46,994 nt of DNA from Bacteroidales bacterium (GCA_024400505.1 JAKSMP010000016.1:1-46994), one strand, 5' to 3'; positions 7,825-17,106 are shown, counted from the stretch's first letter. Numbers and translations are program-made. Notes: generated by a model from the sequence alone, not told the origin.

Positions 7825-8018
7825 TTCGGTAAGAAGGACAAGGGTGAAATTCGACCCGACAGACGAGTTGAAGCAACGGCTGAAGGTTGCGTTGAATGAA
7901 ATTGAGGTGGGGTGATGAGGAAAGGGGTAGCTGGACATCGGTCACCTTTTTTTGATATTTTACTATCATATAATCTTAATTATCATGTAAATACAAAAAA
8001 TGCCATTTGTCACATGCA

Positions 8019-8477
8019 ATGAAAATGGATTTTTGCACTCCCCACTCTACCCAATTTTGGGGCACAAAAAGTAACAATCAAATTGTTGGACTAAAAAGTT
8101 CCGAAGTATTGAATTATAGCTATACACCAAAAAATAAAAATTTCCAGTTCGAGTCTATTCAGATTGTAGCAGACAATCCTCTCTGTGGAGCATTTGATAT
8201 CACATTTGATGAAAATGGTGTCCCTACTGCTCATTCTCAGAGTGGCAGCAGCAATACGTTCACCTACAACACAACTGCCACTTCCGGCACCGTTTATTTC
8301 CCCATTATGCCTGGTTCATACAGTAGCTTTGATATCATTTTCTCTGCTCGCCAAACTAAGAGTAACCAACTTGCAACATACCAAGTGTCTTTCAACAATG
8401 AAAATAATCAAACGTTAGACATTGTAAGAGGTCAAAAGCGAGTGATAGGTGGCACTATTAGTTGGGTTCAGCAATAG
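8019..8477 (+). pseudogene. Fimbrillin-like protein fragment lacking a signal peptide
   Basis: The ORF (152 residues from the ATG at 8019; the frame is open further upstream with a TTG at 8007) is rich in Ser, Thr and Asn. It resembles the C-terminal half of Bacteroidales fimbrillin-like proteins: YFPIMPGSYSSFDIIFSARQ, then a strand-rich tail ending in GGTISW. Those proteins normally start with a lipobox; none is present here, so I read it as a 5'-truncated gene. A strong terminator follows 28 bases after the stop. It could instead be a short intact cytoplasmic protein. Confidence 0.45.
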
Positions 8478-8504
8478 ATTTCTTTTAGAAACTGTCAATA
8501 TCAC

Positions 8505-8536
8505 GTCCCTCTTGCCACGGCAGGAGGGACTTTTTT
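8505..8536 (+). terminator. Intrinsic terminator after the fimbrillin-like fragment
   Basis: The arms GTCCCTCTTGCC and GGCAGGAGGGAC pair with one G-T wobble and are followed by six T residues. A second, weaker hairpin (GAGAGAACCGC / GCGGTTTCTC) follows at about 8545-8570 without a T-run. Confidence 0.85.
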
Positions 8537-8578
8537 ATGTGACTGAGAGAACCGCGAGTGGCGGTTTCTCACAATCAT

Positions 8579-8677
8579 TTATAGCTGGCATTCTTTACAA
8601 TCTATCGGACACGATGGCTGGTTCATCTCACCCATAAACCTTTCCATTGAATTGGAGGCATCGTTGGTTTCTATCAT
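8579..8677 (-). CDS. Possible 32-residue ORF in the 8478-8947 gap
   Basis: The gap between 8537 and 8947 has no convincing gene. The minus strand has a short ORF beginning MIETNDASNSMERFMGEM and ending in CPIDCKECQL. Without an ATG, the frame stays open some 24 further codons upstream. The Cys-rich end could be a metal-binding tail or a remnant. The plus strand around 8835-8910 also has a short coding-like run (GKIYFDITEAKYLHKRS) without a start. Both may be decayed genes. Confidence 0.2.
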   Translation of the reverse strand: MIETNDASNSMERFMGEMNQPSCPIDCKECQL

Positions 8678-8947
8678 TTTGATTTCCCCATTGTCGGTTC
8701 TTATCTCAAGCTGTTGGATGAATTGATTTGTTAACAATTTCTTTCAAAAAAATGTGTATGTCAATGATTTTTTGTATTCTTGTAGTGGAAATCAATTTAT
8801 TTAAAAAGCTATCGATATGCACAACTTTTATGCAAAGATACAGAATCCGAGTGGAGTGGCAAAATTTATTTTGATATTACCGAGGCCAAGTATCTCCACA
8901 AGCGCAGCGATAGACAACACCTATGCCACTCCAAGGTTCATCATTAC

Positions 8948-9451
8948 TTATCGTTTGAGGTTTTCCCAAATATTTAAGATAGAGTCGGCCTTGTTTTTCT
9001 CAACGAAACATGTGTGGAATCCATAAAATGGTCCGTCATTATCCTTAATTGCGTATTCGTATGTACACCTCCAGGACTTATCATAATGGTCATATCCTAC
9101 CGATAAAATTTCATGGCGCTTTCCATCTATTGTATTGTACATGTATGGACTATAATACACATCATCTTCCTCCAATAATACCCTGTCACAATATAGTATC
9201 TGTTTATACTGCAAAGACATCGAATGGCTCTTTTGTGGAGTCCAAATATCACTTGAGATAATTTTACCTTGTGCATCAAAGTTCCCTTCATACGGAGCCC
9301 AAGAATAATCGTTATGCTGACATGACCACGTGTCAGTAATAGCGCACAATCCTATATTCGTGTTCTCTAATAACAGACAACCTGTTCTTCTTTCGCATGA
9401 TAAAAAACTGATCGATATGACGATAACTAAAGTATATAATTTCTTTCTCAT
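8948..9451 (-). CDS. Hypothetical lipoprotein
   Basis: The product (167 residues) starts with a lipoprotein signal, MRKKLYTLVIVISISFLSC, with lipobox FLSC. The mature part is rich in Tyr, Trp and acidic residues and has a probable mixed strand pattern (SWRCTYEYAIKDNDGPFYGF). No family is recognised. It lies alone between uvrB and the fimbrillin-like fragment, on the same strand as uvrB and 96 bases after it, so it may be its own transcript. Predicted location is the cell envelope. Confidence 0.7.
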   Translation of the reverse strand: MRKKLYTLVIVISISFLSCERRTGCLLLENTNIGLCAITDTWSCQHNDYSWAPYEGNFDAQGKIISSDIWTPQKSHSMSLQYKQILYCDRVLLEEDDVYYSPYMYNTIDGKRHEILSVGYDHYDKSWRCTYEYAIKDNDGPFYGFHTCFVEKNKADSILNIWENLKR

Positions 9452-9547
9452 TGAGTGTTAATTGTATCAATTTTTATTGTTATTGACACCTTCCACTTTC
9501 CCGCTAGAAATCATTTAGTTATAATATGCCAGAATGTTTTATGGATA

Positions 9548-11692
9548 TTAGCGGGCGTCTTCAAGTGCCTTTTGCATGTCGCGTATTTGGTCGCGATATT
9601 TGGCAGCGGTAAGGAAGTCCATCTCTTTGGCGGCTTGCTGCATCTTGCGCTGTGCCTCTTTTATCTCTTTGCGAAGCTGTGCTTGGGTTTTGTTGCTCCA
9701 AATGATTTCGGGCTCTTGGGCATTGAGCGTGTCGTCCTCCGCCACGGTGGGCAGCGGAGTGGGGTTGTGGTGGGGGGAATAGTTGCCGCCATGGGCAGGT
9801 GTGTTGAGTGCATAGGGCGATGCCGCTATGTTGGGTATGTTGGGTCCCTCGGCTGCCTTGGGTTCGGTGTGCTCCTCGGCGGCGCGTTCAATCACGCTGG
9901 TGGAGCCAATGATGGACTCGGTGTTCTTTACAATCTGTTTGGGCACTATGCCGTGTTCCAGATTGTAGCGTATCTGCTTCTCGCGGTGGCGATTGGTTTC
10001 GTCGATGGCGCGCTGCATGCTGCCGGTTATGGTGTCGCCATAGAGTATGGCTTTGCTGTGTACGTTGCGTGCGGCACGGCCTATGGTTTGTATCAGGGCG
10101 CGGTCGCTGCGAAGGAAGCCCTCTTTGTCGGCGTCGAGGATGGCCACGAGTGATACTTCGGGCAGGTCCAAACCCTCGCGGAGGAGGTTGACGCCCACCA
10201 GCACATCAAACACGCCCATGCGTAGGTCGCGCATGATTTCCACGCGTTCTAGGGTATCGACATCGCTGTGGATGTATTTGCTGCGGATGCCCAGGTTGAG
10301 CAGGTAGGTGGTCATCTCTTCGGCCATGCGCTTGGTGAGGGTGGTTACAAGCACGCGCTCGTGTTTGCCCACGGTTTTTTCTATCTCGTCCAGCAGGTCG
10401 TCCACCTGGCTGATGGCGGGGCGCACCTCCACTACAGGATCCAGCAAGCCGGTGGGGCGGATGATTTGCTCCACCACCACGCCTTCGGCCTCGGCCAGCT
10501 CGTACTGGGCGGGGGTGGCGCTGATGTAGATGGTTTGCCCCGTGATGCCGTAGAATTCGTCGTATTTGAGGGGGCGGTTGTCAAGGGCGGAGGGTAGGCG
10601 GAAGCCGTATTCTACAAGGGATTTCTTGCGGCTGCGGTCGCCGCCGTACATGGCTCCTATCTGGGGGATGGTCACATGGCTTTCGTCAATCACCAGCAGG
10701 AAGTCGTCGGGAAAATAGTCGATCAAGCAGAAGGGGCGGTCGCCTTCGTTGCGGCCGTCGAAGTATCGGGAGTAGTTCTCGATGCCGCTGCAGTAGCCCA
10801 GTTCTTGAATCATCTCTAGGTCGTAGTTGACGCGCTCCTCCAGGCGTTTGGCCTCCAGGCCTTTGTCGATGGACAGGAAATAGTCGCGCTGGGCAAACAT
10901 ATCATCTTGTATTTGGCGGAGGGCGTTGGGCAAGTTTTCTTTGGAGGTGAGAAAGTTGCTGGCGGGATAGATGGTGATGTTGTCGAAGGTATCAAGCTTC
11001 TGCCCGCTCACGGGGTCGAAACTCTCAAGGGATTCAATCTCGTCGTCCCAGAAGGATATGCGGTAGCAGAAGTCGGCAAACGAGGGGAATACATCTACGG
11101 TGTCGCCCTTGACTCGGAATCGGCCATTGATGAACTCAATCTCGTTGCGCACGTATTGTCCATCGAGCAGCTGCATGAGCAGGGTGTCTCGACTGATGCG
11201 GTCGCCCACTTTGATGTTGACTGTGCCGCGCTTGAACTCAGCAGGGTTGCCAATGCCGTAGATGCAGCTGACGGAGCAAACCACTATCACGTCTCTGCGG
11301 CCGCTGAGTAGGGCCGAGGAGGCGCGGAGGCGAAGTTTGTCCAAATCGTCGTTGATGGCCAGGTCTTTCTCGATGTAGGTGTTGGTGGCGGCGATGTAGG
11401 CTTCGGGTTGGTAGTAGTCGTAGTAGGAAACGAAGTACTCCACAGCATTGTTTGGAAAGAACTGCTTGAATTCGCCATAAAGCTGAGCTGCCAATGTCTT
11501 GTTGTGGCTCAGTACTAGTGTGGGGCGGTTGAGCTGGGCAATCACGTTGGCCACGGTGAATGTTTTGCCCGATCCGGTGACTCCTTGCAGCACCTGCGCC
11601 CGCTGGCCATCTTTGATGCCTTGCACGAGTTGGCGGATGGCTTCGGGTTGGTCGCCCATAGGGGCAAAGTCGGATTTTATTTCAAATTGCAT
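9548..11692 (-). CDS. uvrB: Excinuclease ABC subunit B
   Basis: UvrB (714 residues) loads onto damaged DNA from UvrA and recruits UvrC in nucleotide excision repair. The start [19 protein letters not shown] is typical. Walker A is GVTGSGKT (37-44), the beta-hairpin begins [12 protein letters not shown], the DEAD-like box is LLVIDESHV, motif VI reads QTIGRAARN, and the C-terminal UVR domain ends the protein ([19 protein letters not shown]). The unusual part is a Pro-, Ala- and His-rich linker of about 60 residues before the UVR domain (roughly 610-670, [16 protein letters not shown]), making the protein longer than the usual 660-680 residues. A G-rich 7-bp-period array lies just upstream of its start. 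Confidence 0.98.
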   Translation of the reverse strand: MQFEIKSDFAPMGDQPEAIRQLVQGIKDGQRAQVLQGVTGSGKTFTVANVIAQLNRPTLVLSHNKTLAAQLYGEFKQFFPNNAVEYFVSYYDYYQPEAYIAATNTYIEKDLAINDDLDKLRLRASSALLSGRRDVIVVCSVSCIYGIGNPAEFKRGTVNIKVGDRISRDTLLMQLLDGQYVRNEIEFINGRFRVKGDTVDVFPSFADFCYRISFWDDEIESLESFDPVSGQKLDTFDNITIYPASNFLTSKENLPNALRQIQDDMFAQRDYFLSIDKGLEAKRLEERVNYDLEMIQELGYCSGIENYSRYFDGRNEGDRPFCLIDYFPDDFLLVIDESHVTIPQIGAMYGGDRSRKKSLVEYGFRLPSALDNRPLKYDEFYGITGQTIYISATPAQYELAEAEGVVVEQIIRPTGLLDPVVEVRPAISQVDDLLDEIEKTVGKHERVLVTTLTKRMAEEMTTYLLNLGIRSKYIHSDVDTLERVEIMRDLRMGVFDVLVGVNLLREGLDLPEVSLVAILDADKEGFLRSDRALIQTIGRAARNVHSKAILYGDTITGSMQRAIDETNRHREKQIRYNLEHGIVPKQIVKNTESIIGSTSVIERAAEEHTEPKAAEGPNIPNIAASPYALNTPAHGGNYSPHHNPTPLPTVAEDDTLNAQEPEIIWSNKTQAQLRKEIKEAQRKMQQAAKEMDFLTAAKYRDQIRDMQKALEDAR

Positions 11693-11700
11693 TGCTGTGC

Positions 11701-11735
11701 GGGTTTAGAGGTCAGTGAATAGGGTTTAGGGAAAG
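11701..11735 (-). repeat. Heptad array between uvrB and the four-helix-bundle gene
   Basis: The plus strand reads TTTAGAG GTCAGTG AATAGGG TTTAGGG, four units of period 7. In transcript (minus) orientation it is C-rich and lies immediately before the uvrB start. It is the inverted counterpart of the array at 12182-12213. Confidence 0.6.
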
Positions 11736-11740
11736 ATACT

Positions 11741-12139
11741 TTAATGGGGCCGATTGCTGTTTTCTTGAATCTTGATTATTAGTGATTTTCTATAGCCTGA
11801 GAGCAGCTTTGACTCGGTTGATATCAGGTTGTTTATTCTGTCGAAAGTTTTTAGGTCAATATAGTTGAGGTCCAGAGATAAAAGAATCTGGGCATATATC
11901 TCCATGAGAGAGCCATGGGCGATTTCGATAAAGTGGAGCTGTTCTTTGGCAGATGACCGACTTGAACCTTCGGCGATATTTGAGGATATAGATATAGAGG
12001 CTCTGCGTAACTGGTCGCATAGGGCGTATTGTTCAAATTTGGGATAGTAGGGAAGAATTTGATACACATCTTTGGCAAGTGTTCTAGCGGTTTGGAACAT
12101 TTGCAGGTGCTCAAATGAATATGTGTGTACGTCGGTCAT
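11741..12139 (-). CDS. Four-helix-bundle protein (23S rRNA intervening-sequence/S23 family)
   Basis: The 132-residue product matches the small four-helix-bundle family first found in 23S rRNA intervening sequences. The conserved core is present: LRRASISISSNIAEGSSRSS (SNIAEG signature, about residues 45-65), followed by the helix KEQLHFIEIAHGSLMEIYAQ. Members form pentameric bundles; a relative (Avd) works with retroelement reverse transcriptases. None of those partners is seen here. The gene sits between two conserved genes and is bracketed by inverted 7-bp-period arrays, so it may have been inserted as a unit. Confidence 0.9.
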   Translation of the reverse strand: MTDVHTYSFEHLQMFQTARTLAKDVYQILPYYPKFEQYALCDQLRRASISISSNIAEGSSRSSAKEQLHFIEIAHGSLMEIYAQILLSLDLNYIDLKTFDRINNLISTESKLLSGYRKSLIIKIQENSNRPH

Positions 12140-12181
12140 CGTATTGTGTGTTTTTGCTATTGCAAGCTAACAATCGTTCTT

Positions 12182-12213
12182 TCTCTAATCACTAACCTCT
12201 AATCACTAAACTA
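12182..12213 (-). repeat. Heptad array downstream of the FAD oxidoreductase gene
   Basis: The plus strand reads CTAATCA CTAACCT CTAATCA CTAAACT (period 7). In transcript orientation it is G-rich and covers the end of the FAD gene. The last codons of that gene (LVIRG, stop at 12192-12194) are made of array units. Confidence 0.6.
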
Positions 12214-13763
12214 TTAATCACATTAATCCCGTCCAGGGCCGATGAAACGATGCCGCCGGCATAGCCTGCGCCTTCGCCGCAGGGGTAGAGTCCGCGGAGC
12301 TGGGGGTGCTGATAGGTGGTGTCGCGGGGGATTCTGACGGGAGACGAGGTGCGGCTCTCGACAGAGAGGATGCTGGCTTGGTCGGTGTAGAAGCCGCGCA
12401 TCTTGCGTCCGAAATCTTGCAGTCCTTGTTGCAGGCAGCGGGCCACGAAGGGGGGCAGCAGCTCATGTTGTGGCGCATTGAGGGTTTGTCCCAAATAGTT
12501 GCTCTTGTTGTTGGTGGAGCTCGGCTTCCCTTGGCAGAAGTCGGTGAGACGTTGGATGGGGGCGGTGATGCTTCCGCCAACGGCGTTGAAGATATGCCGC
12601 TCTACCTGTTGTTGGAAACGCAGGAGGGCAAGCGGGCCTTGCTGCGCGTCGGCAGGAAGGTCGGCAGGGGAGATGGTCACCGCGATGCCGCTGTTAGCAA
12701 ACCCCGAGCTGCGGTTGGCATTGCTCATGCCGTTGACCACTTGTTGGTGGCCATCGGTGGCGGCTGGCACAATCACTCCGCCAGGACACATGCAGAAAGA
12801 AAATACGCCGTGACCTTCGACCTGAGTTACCAGACTGTAGGCTGCGGGTGGTAGATATTGGAGTTGGGAACGATTGCTGGGGTTGATGTGGTATTGTATC
12901 TCGTTGATGAGAGGCTGTGGGTGTTCTACTCTCACCCCCAGCGCAAAGGGCTTGGCTTCGAGCAGCCATCCTTGGCGGTCGAAGAGTTCGTAGATGTCTC
13001 GGGCCGAATGTCCGGTGGCTAAGATGACGGCTTGGGCAAGGTGTTCCTGGCCTTGATGGTCAACCACGCCGCATACTTTGCTGCTGGCTCCATCGGGCTT
13101 GACAATCAGGTTGGTGATGCGGGTGGAGAAATGGTATTCGCCCCCATGGGAGAGGATGGTTTTCCGCATGTTGGCTATTATTCCGCTCAGACGGTCGGTG
13201 CCAATGTGGGCATGGGCATCAATGGTTAGCGTGGGGTCTGCCCCATGCTCGATGAATCGGTGCATCACCTCTTGCACATTGCCTCGTTTGGTGGAGCGGG
13301 TGTAGAGCTTGCCGTCGGAGTAGGTGCCGGCTCCGCCTTCGCCAAAGCACCAGTTGCTGTTGGGGTCCACCTGTTGGGTGCGTGTCAGGTGTGCTATGTC
13401 TTTCTTGCGTTCCTCCACCGGCTTTCCTCGCTCAAAGATGATGGGTTTGAGCCCCACTTCCAATGCCCGCAGGGCTGCAAAGAGTCCGGCAGGACCGGCT
13501 CCAACGATGATGACGGGAGGGCAGTTGTGGCAGTCTTGGTAATGTCCGCGGATGTCGGGTGCTAGGTATTCTTCTCCTACATATACCTCGGTGGTGGTGT
13601 GGTAGAGGATGCGGCCACGGCGAGAGTCGAGGCTGCGCCGTAGCACTTGCACTTGGACTATATCGCCCACGGGAATATTGGCTTTGCGGGCCACCTCTTT
13701 GCGGAGCAGGGTGGGGGTGGTGTATTGTTGTGGGGTGAGGTCTATTTCAATTACTTGTTTCAC
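12192..13763 (-). CDS. FAD-dependent oxidoreductase, COG2509-like
   Basis: The 523-residue product has an N-terminal domain of about 70 residues (IDLTPQQYTTPTLLRKEVAR) followed by the FAD-binding Rossmann motif VGAGPAGLFAALRALEVGLK and the ERGKPVEERKKD loop. It also has GEGGAGTYSDGKL and, at the C-terminus, LYPCGEGAGYAGGIVSSALD, which closes the FAD site. This layout is that of the large uncharacterised FAD-dependent protein family found across many bacteria. The substrate is unknown. The start at 13763 lies 5 bases after the porT stop, so the genes are probably one operon. The final residues are encoded by a heptad array. Confidence 0.9.
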   Translation of the reverse strand: MKQVIEIDLTPQQYTTPTLLRKEVARKANIPVGDIVQVQVLRRSLDSRRGRILYHTTTEVYVGEEYLAPDIRGHYQDCHNCPPVIIVGAGPAGLFAALRALEVGLKPIIFERGKPVEERKKDIAHLTRTQQVDPNSNWCFGEGGAGTYSDGKLYTRSTKRGNVQEVMHRFIEHGADPTLTIDAHAHIGTDRLSGIIANMRKTILSHGGEYHFSTRITNLIVKPDGASSKVCGVVDHQGQEHLAQAVILATGHSARDIYELFDRQGWLLEAKPFALGVRVEHPQPLINEIQYHINPSNRSQLQYLPPAAYSLVTQVEGHGVFSFCMCPGGVIVPAATDGHQQVVNGMSNANRSSGFANSGIAVTISPADLPADAQQGPLALLRFQQQVERHIFNAVGGSITAPIQRLTDFCQGKPSSTNNKSNYLGQTLNAPQHELLPPFVARCLQQGLQDFGRKMRGFYTDQASILSVESRTSSPVRIPRDTTYQHPQLRGLYPCGEGAGYAGGIVSSALDGINVINSLVIRG

Positions 13764-13768
13764 TGCGA

Positions 13769-14491
13769 TTATTCAAAGGTGAATGAGAGCATGAATGTGC
13801 GTGAACGCATGTCGGTGGTGGAGAGGGTGTAGAGGTCGTTGTCGTCCACTCTCAGGTCGATGAGCCCGAATGACATCTTGAGTTCCACGGCGAGTTTGAC
13901 ATAGGGGAGAAAGAAGCTGAATCCAACTCCCATGGTGTAGCGAATGTCTATCGGCTTAAGGCGGATGATGGACTCATCGTTGTTGTTCTGGTTTTTGAAT
14001 AGTGACGCAACATCTCTGCCCACATAGCCGCCCCCCAGAAGGTAAGGGCGGAAATTGCCGTAGCGCTTGGCCCTAACCTTCAGCTCGATGGGCATCTCGG
14101 CATAGACCGACTCCACGGTGCGCTGGGTGTCGTATTTCCAGTGGGTGGAGGTGTAGGCATCGGACCACCTGTAGGCCATATCGCGGCTGACAAGGGTCAC
14201 ACCCGGCAGCAGGCGTAGGTTGAGGAAGTCGTTCAACTTCAGGTCGCCTATCACGTTGATGTGGAATCCGGGGCTGTAGTATGATGTTGTGCCAAGAATG
14301 GTTTGCCGAATGCTGTCTTCGGGGGTGTAGTGCAGGTCGAATTTGGACTGAGTGTAGCCCACCTGGATGCCCCAATGCAGCATGCGGTCGTCAAATGAGT
14401 TGAGATTGCCTGGCCTCACTTGGGCATGGGCATTGAATCCCACCGAGGCTAGGAGTATCAATATGTATGCTAGTTTCTTCAAATGTTGCAA
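13769..14491 (-). CDS. porT: PorT-type outer-membrane beta-barrel protein
   Basis: The 240-residue product has a signal peptide (MQHLKKLAYILILLASVGFN, cleavage after AHA) followed by alternating amphipathic strands ending in an aromatic (RSRTFMLSFTFE), a typical outer-membrane barrel. The opening MLHWGIQVGYTQSKFDLHYT and the length fit PorT/SprT, a protein needed for type IX secretion in Porphyromonas and gliding Bacteroidota. Other beta-barrel families share these features, so the PorT identity is likely but not certain. Its start overlaps the asparaginase stop by 13 bases, indicating coupled translation. Confidence 0.75.
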   Translation of the reverse strand: MQHLKKLAYILILLASVGFNAHAQVRPGNLNSFDDRMLHWGIQVGYTQSKFDLHYTPEDSIRQTILGTTSYYSPGFHINVIGDLKLNDFLNLRLLPGVTLVSRDMAYRWSDAYTSTHWKYDTQRTVESVYAEMPIELKVRAKRYGNFRPYLLGGGYVGRDVASLFKNQNNNDESIIRLKPIDIRYTMGVGFSFFLPYVKLAVELKMSFGLIDLRVDDNDLYTLSTTDMRSRTFMLSFTFE

Positions 14492-15516
14492 GCTTCGTTA
14501 AGGGTGGTGGTAATCTCGCCGCGGAGCGAATACTGCAGGCTTTGGCGCACGTGGTCCGGGTCGTTGGGGTAGGTGCCCAGGATGTACATCATCTTGGTTA
14601 CGGCTGCCTCCAGGGTGATGTCGTTGCCTCCGATAACGCCAATGCGGCTAAGCTCACAGCTGGCCTCATACTGACCCATGATAACGGCACCTGCCTTGCA
14701 TTGGGTCACGTTCAGCACCACTATTCCACGCTGGATGGCATCGGCTATGGCATTGATGAACCAAGGCTCGGTGGGGGCATTGCCCGAACCGAAGGTCTCG
14801 ATGATGACGCCGTGCACCCCTTTGGCGTGCAATACCGACTCTACCACAGCGGGGGTGATGCCAGGGAAGAGTTTCAGCACGGCAATGTTGCGGTCAAATT
14901 GTTTCCTTACCTCAAGGGGCGCAGTGGGTTTGGGCAGGAAAAGGTGCTCTTTGAAGCTGAATTTGATGCCGGCTTTGGCCAAAGATGGGAAATTGAAACT
15001 GGTGAAGGCATCAAAATTCTCGGCACTGACCTTGGTACTGCGGTTGCCGCGATATAGGTGATTCTCGAAGAAAAGGCACACTTCGGGGATATAGGCCTCG
15101 CGGCAAGATGCAATCTCAAGGGCGCAGATGATATTCTCTCGTCCATCGGTGCGCAACACCCCCATGGGCAGCTGGCTGCCAGTGAGCACGATGGGCTTGG
15201 ACAGATTCTTGAACATAAAGCTCAGCGCCGAGGCGGTGTAGGCCATCGTGTCGGTGCCGTGCAAGATCACAAAACCATCGTATTTGTCGTATTGTTGCTC
15301 AATGATTTCTGCCAGCTCTACCCAAAACGACGGTGTCATGTTGGAAGAGTCGATGATGTTGTCCATCTGGCAGGAGTCGATGCTGTAGGGGCATTTCTTT
15401 AGTTCGGGCACCAAGTCGTAGATGTGGTCCATGGGGAAAGGCTTCAGCGAGCCATTCTCGTCCTGCACCATGCCGATGGTGCCGCCGGTATAAACGATTA
15501 AGACTTTGTTGAGCAT
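14479..15516 (-). CDS. ansA: Type I (cytoplasmic) L-asparaginase
   Basis: The enzyme hydrolyses L-asparagine to aspartate and ammonia. The N-terminal catalytic Thr lies in VLIVYTGGTIGMVQDENG, and the second catalytic segment is GFVILHGTDTMAYTASALSF with its HGTDT motif. No signal peptide is present. I use the ATG at 15516 (345 residues), which follows the previous stop by 22 bases and gives the usual start MLNKVLIVYTGG; an in-frame ATG at 15561 would overlap the thioesterase gene. It overlaps porT by 13 bases. Confidence 0.93.
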   Translation of the reverse strand: MLNKVLIVYTGGTIGMVQDENGSLKPFPMDHIYDLVPELKKCPYSIDSCQMDNIIDSSNMTPSFWVELAEIIEQQYDKYDGFVILHGTDTMAYTASALSFMFKNLSKPIVLTGSQLPMGVLRTDGRENIICALEIASCREAYIPEVCLFFENHLYRGNRSTKVSAENFDAFTSFNFPSLAKAGIKFSFKEHLFLPKPTAPLEVRKQFDRNIAVLKLFPGITPAVVESVLHAKGVHGVIIETFGSGNAPTEPWFINAIADAIQRGIVVLNVTQCKAGAVIMGQYEASCELSRIGVIGGNDITLEAAVTKMMYILGTYPNDPDHVRQSLQYSLRGEITTTLNEACNI

Positions 15517-15538
15517 ATCGTATCTTGAATTAGAAAGG

Positions 15539-15943
15539 TCAGTCTTTGTGGGTTTCTTCAAAATGAAAGATTTCTTTCTTTACCGATTCGGGGATGGCTG
15601 CGCTGGTGTTGGTGGTGCGGCTGTAGCCCGACAGTATGGTGCGGCATGAAGCGCAGATATCTCCGGTGGCAGAATTGACCACCTGTTGGAGCATCGTGAC
15701 GCTTTTATTGCCTATTTTCTCGCAATGGGTGATGAGGTGAATCTTGTCGTGGTAACGGATTTGGTTGAGGAAGTCAACTTCAAGGTGAACGATTACAACG
15801 GTGAATTCGCCTTGCTCAGGGGGGATGCCCACGGCTCCGAAATAATCGGATTTGCCTAGGTCGAAATATTCCATGATCACGGCATTGTTGATGTGGCCCA
15901 TTTGGTCAACATCGTTGAATCGTATCTGTATAGGTAGTTTCAT
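15539..15943 (-). CDS. Acyl-CoA thioesterase, hotdog fold (4HBT/YbgC-like)
   Basis: The 134-residue product has the 4HBT signature RFNDVDQMGHINNAVIMEYF, with the catalytic Asp in FNDVDQMGH, followed by the strand-rich hotdog core VVIVHLEVDFLNQIRYHDKI. Family members hydrolyse acyl-CoA thioesters; the chain-length preference cannot be read. I place the start at the ATG at 15943, since the longer frame runs through the tRNA gene. It lies between tRNA-Phe and ansA on the same strand and may share the tRNA promoter at 16139. Confidence 0.88.
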   Translation of the reverse strand: MKLPIQIRFNDVDQMGHINNAVIMEYFDLGKSDYFGAVGIPPEQGEFTVVIVHLEVDFLNQIRYHDKIHLITHCEKIGNKSVTMLQQVVNSATGDICASCRTILSGYSRTTNTSAAIPESVKKEIFHFEETHKD

Positions 15944-16028
15944 GCTATATTTATATAATGCAAAATTGATGCGACAATGTAATAAACGAAAAAAGGAAGC
16001 AATTATTATTGCTTCCTTTAAATTTTCG

Positions 16029-16101
<73 letters not shown>

Positions 16102-16138
16102 ATCGTTTCTTGAGCAATTTCTCTCTCGAAATCGGGTG

Positions 16139-16170
16139 CAAAAATACGCACATTTTTTGAATTGACCAAA
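16139..16170 (-). promoter_or_regulatory. Bacteroidales-type promoter of tRNA-Phe
   Basis: On the minus strand TTTG (16167-16170) is followed by 20 bases and then TATTTTTG (16139-16146), a perfect TTTG-N20-TAnnTTTG arrangement. The expected transcript start is near 16132, about 30 bases before the tRNA. The rest of the gap to 16458 is AT-rich and shows no gene. Confidence 0.85.
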
Positions 16171-16458
16171 TTTTTTTTCTGTTTATATCTTAATCTGTTG
16201 ATATGTAAGTTGAAAAAAATAGTAACGGTTGCTTCTTGTGCCTGTTTTTCTTTGTTTGTTTTCTTCGTTTTTTCCTTTTTTTACCGCTTTTTTAGCCATG
16301 AGCAGCGAAAATAAGTTGTTATTGCTGCAATTTGTTGACAATAATTATATTGCGACTATTTTGATTTTTTATTCAAAATAGAGAGAACTATTCTTGTCCA
16401 TTATAGAATGGAACAATGAAGCTTAGTTTTATCATTTAAACGGAGTTATTGATGTGGG

Positions 16459-17106
16459 TTAATCCTCGGTGGCTGCATTTGCGTTCTTCTGCCGTTTGGT
16501 GCTGAAGAACAATTGATCAACCACTAGCCACGCAGCTCCTACGGTGATGGCTGCGTCGGCCACGTTGAATATGGCGTTGAAGAAGGTGAAATGATTGCCG
16601 CCTACAAAGGGTATCCAATCGGGCCAGGTGGTATCTATCAAGGGAAAATAAAACATATCCACCACGCGTCCTTGTAGGAATTTGCCATATCCACCCTCGG
16701 CGGGGAACAATTCGGCCACATGATAGTAGCTCTCGTTGAATATCAAACCATAAAAGCAGCTGTCAATCAGATTTCCCAACGCCCCTGCAATGATCAATGA
16801 TCCACAAATTGCAAGCGGAGTTGTGAGCCCAGACTTGATTTTGCGAAGCAAAAACCATATCATTGCACCCGAAGCAACGAATCGGAAGAGAGTGAGGGCG
16901 ATTTTGCCCGCTACACCACCGATAGTTGCACCAAAAGCAAAACCCATGTTCTCTACGAAATGGAGTTTGCACCAGTCTCCGATGAGGGGGATTTCTTCGC
17001 CGATTTGCATGCTGGTTTTTACATGGTATTTGACTATTTGGTCTATGAGGATAATGGCAAAAATGATGATGCCTACGAGTATGTACTGTTTCTTTTTCTT
17101 GTCCAT
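16459..17106 (-). CDS. lspA: Lipoprotein signal peptidase (signal peptidase II)
   Basis: LspA is an inner-membrane aspartyl protease that cleaves signal peptides of prolipoproteins. The 215-residue product has an N-terminal membrane helix (YILVGIIIFAIILIDQIVKY), the FVENMGFAFG motif, and both catalytic Asp motifs: IAGALGNLIDS and FNVADAAITVGAAW. An insertion between the two Asp motifs (FNESYYHVAELFPAEGGYGK) makes it longer than the 160-170 residues seen in Proteobacteria and is typical of Bacteroidota. The window encodes several lipoproteins that it would process. Confidence 0.96.
   Translation of the reverse strand: MDKKKKQYILVGIIIFAIILIDQIVKYHVKTSMQIGEEIPLIGDWCKLHFVENMGFAFGATIGGVAGKIALTLFRFVASGAMIWFLLRKIKSGLTTPLAICGSLIIAGALGNLIDSCFYGLIFNESYYHVAELFPAEGGYGKFLQGRVVDMFYFPLIDTTWPDWIPFVGGNHFTFFNAIFNVADAAITVGAAWLVVDQLFFSTKRQKNANAATED

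Noticed and set aside
7844-7915. Short coding-like tail (VKFDPTDELKQRLKVALNEI, stop) after the membrane WG gene
   Set aside because: Only about 23 codons with no start or partner; possibly a remnant but too short to annotate.
9455-10153. Plus-strand ORF of 232 residues
   Set aside because: Antisense of uvrB; composition is a by-product of codon usage.
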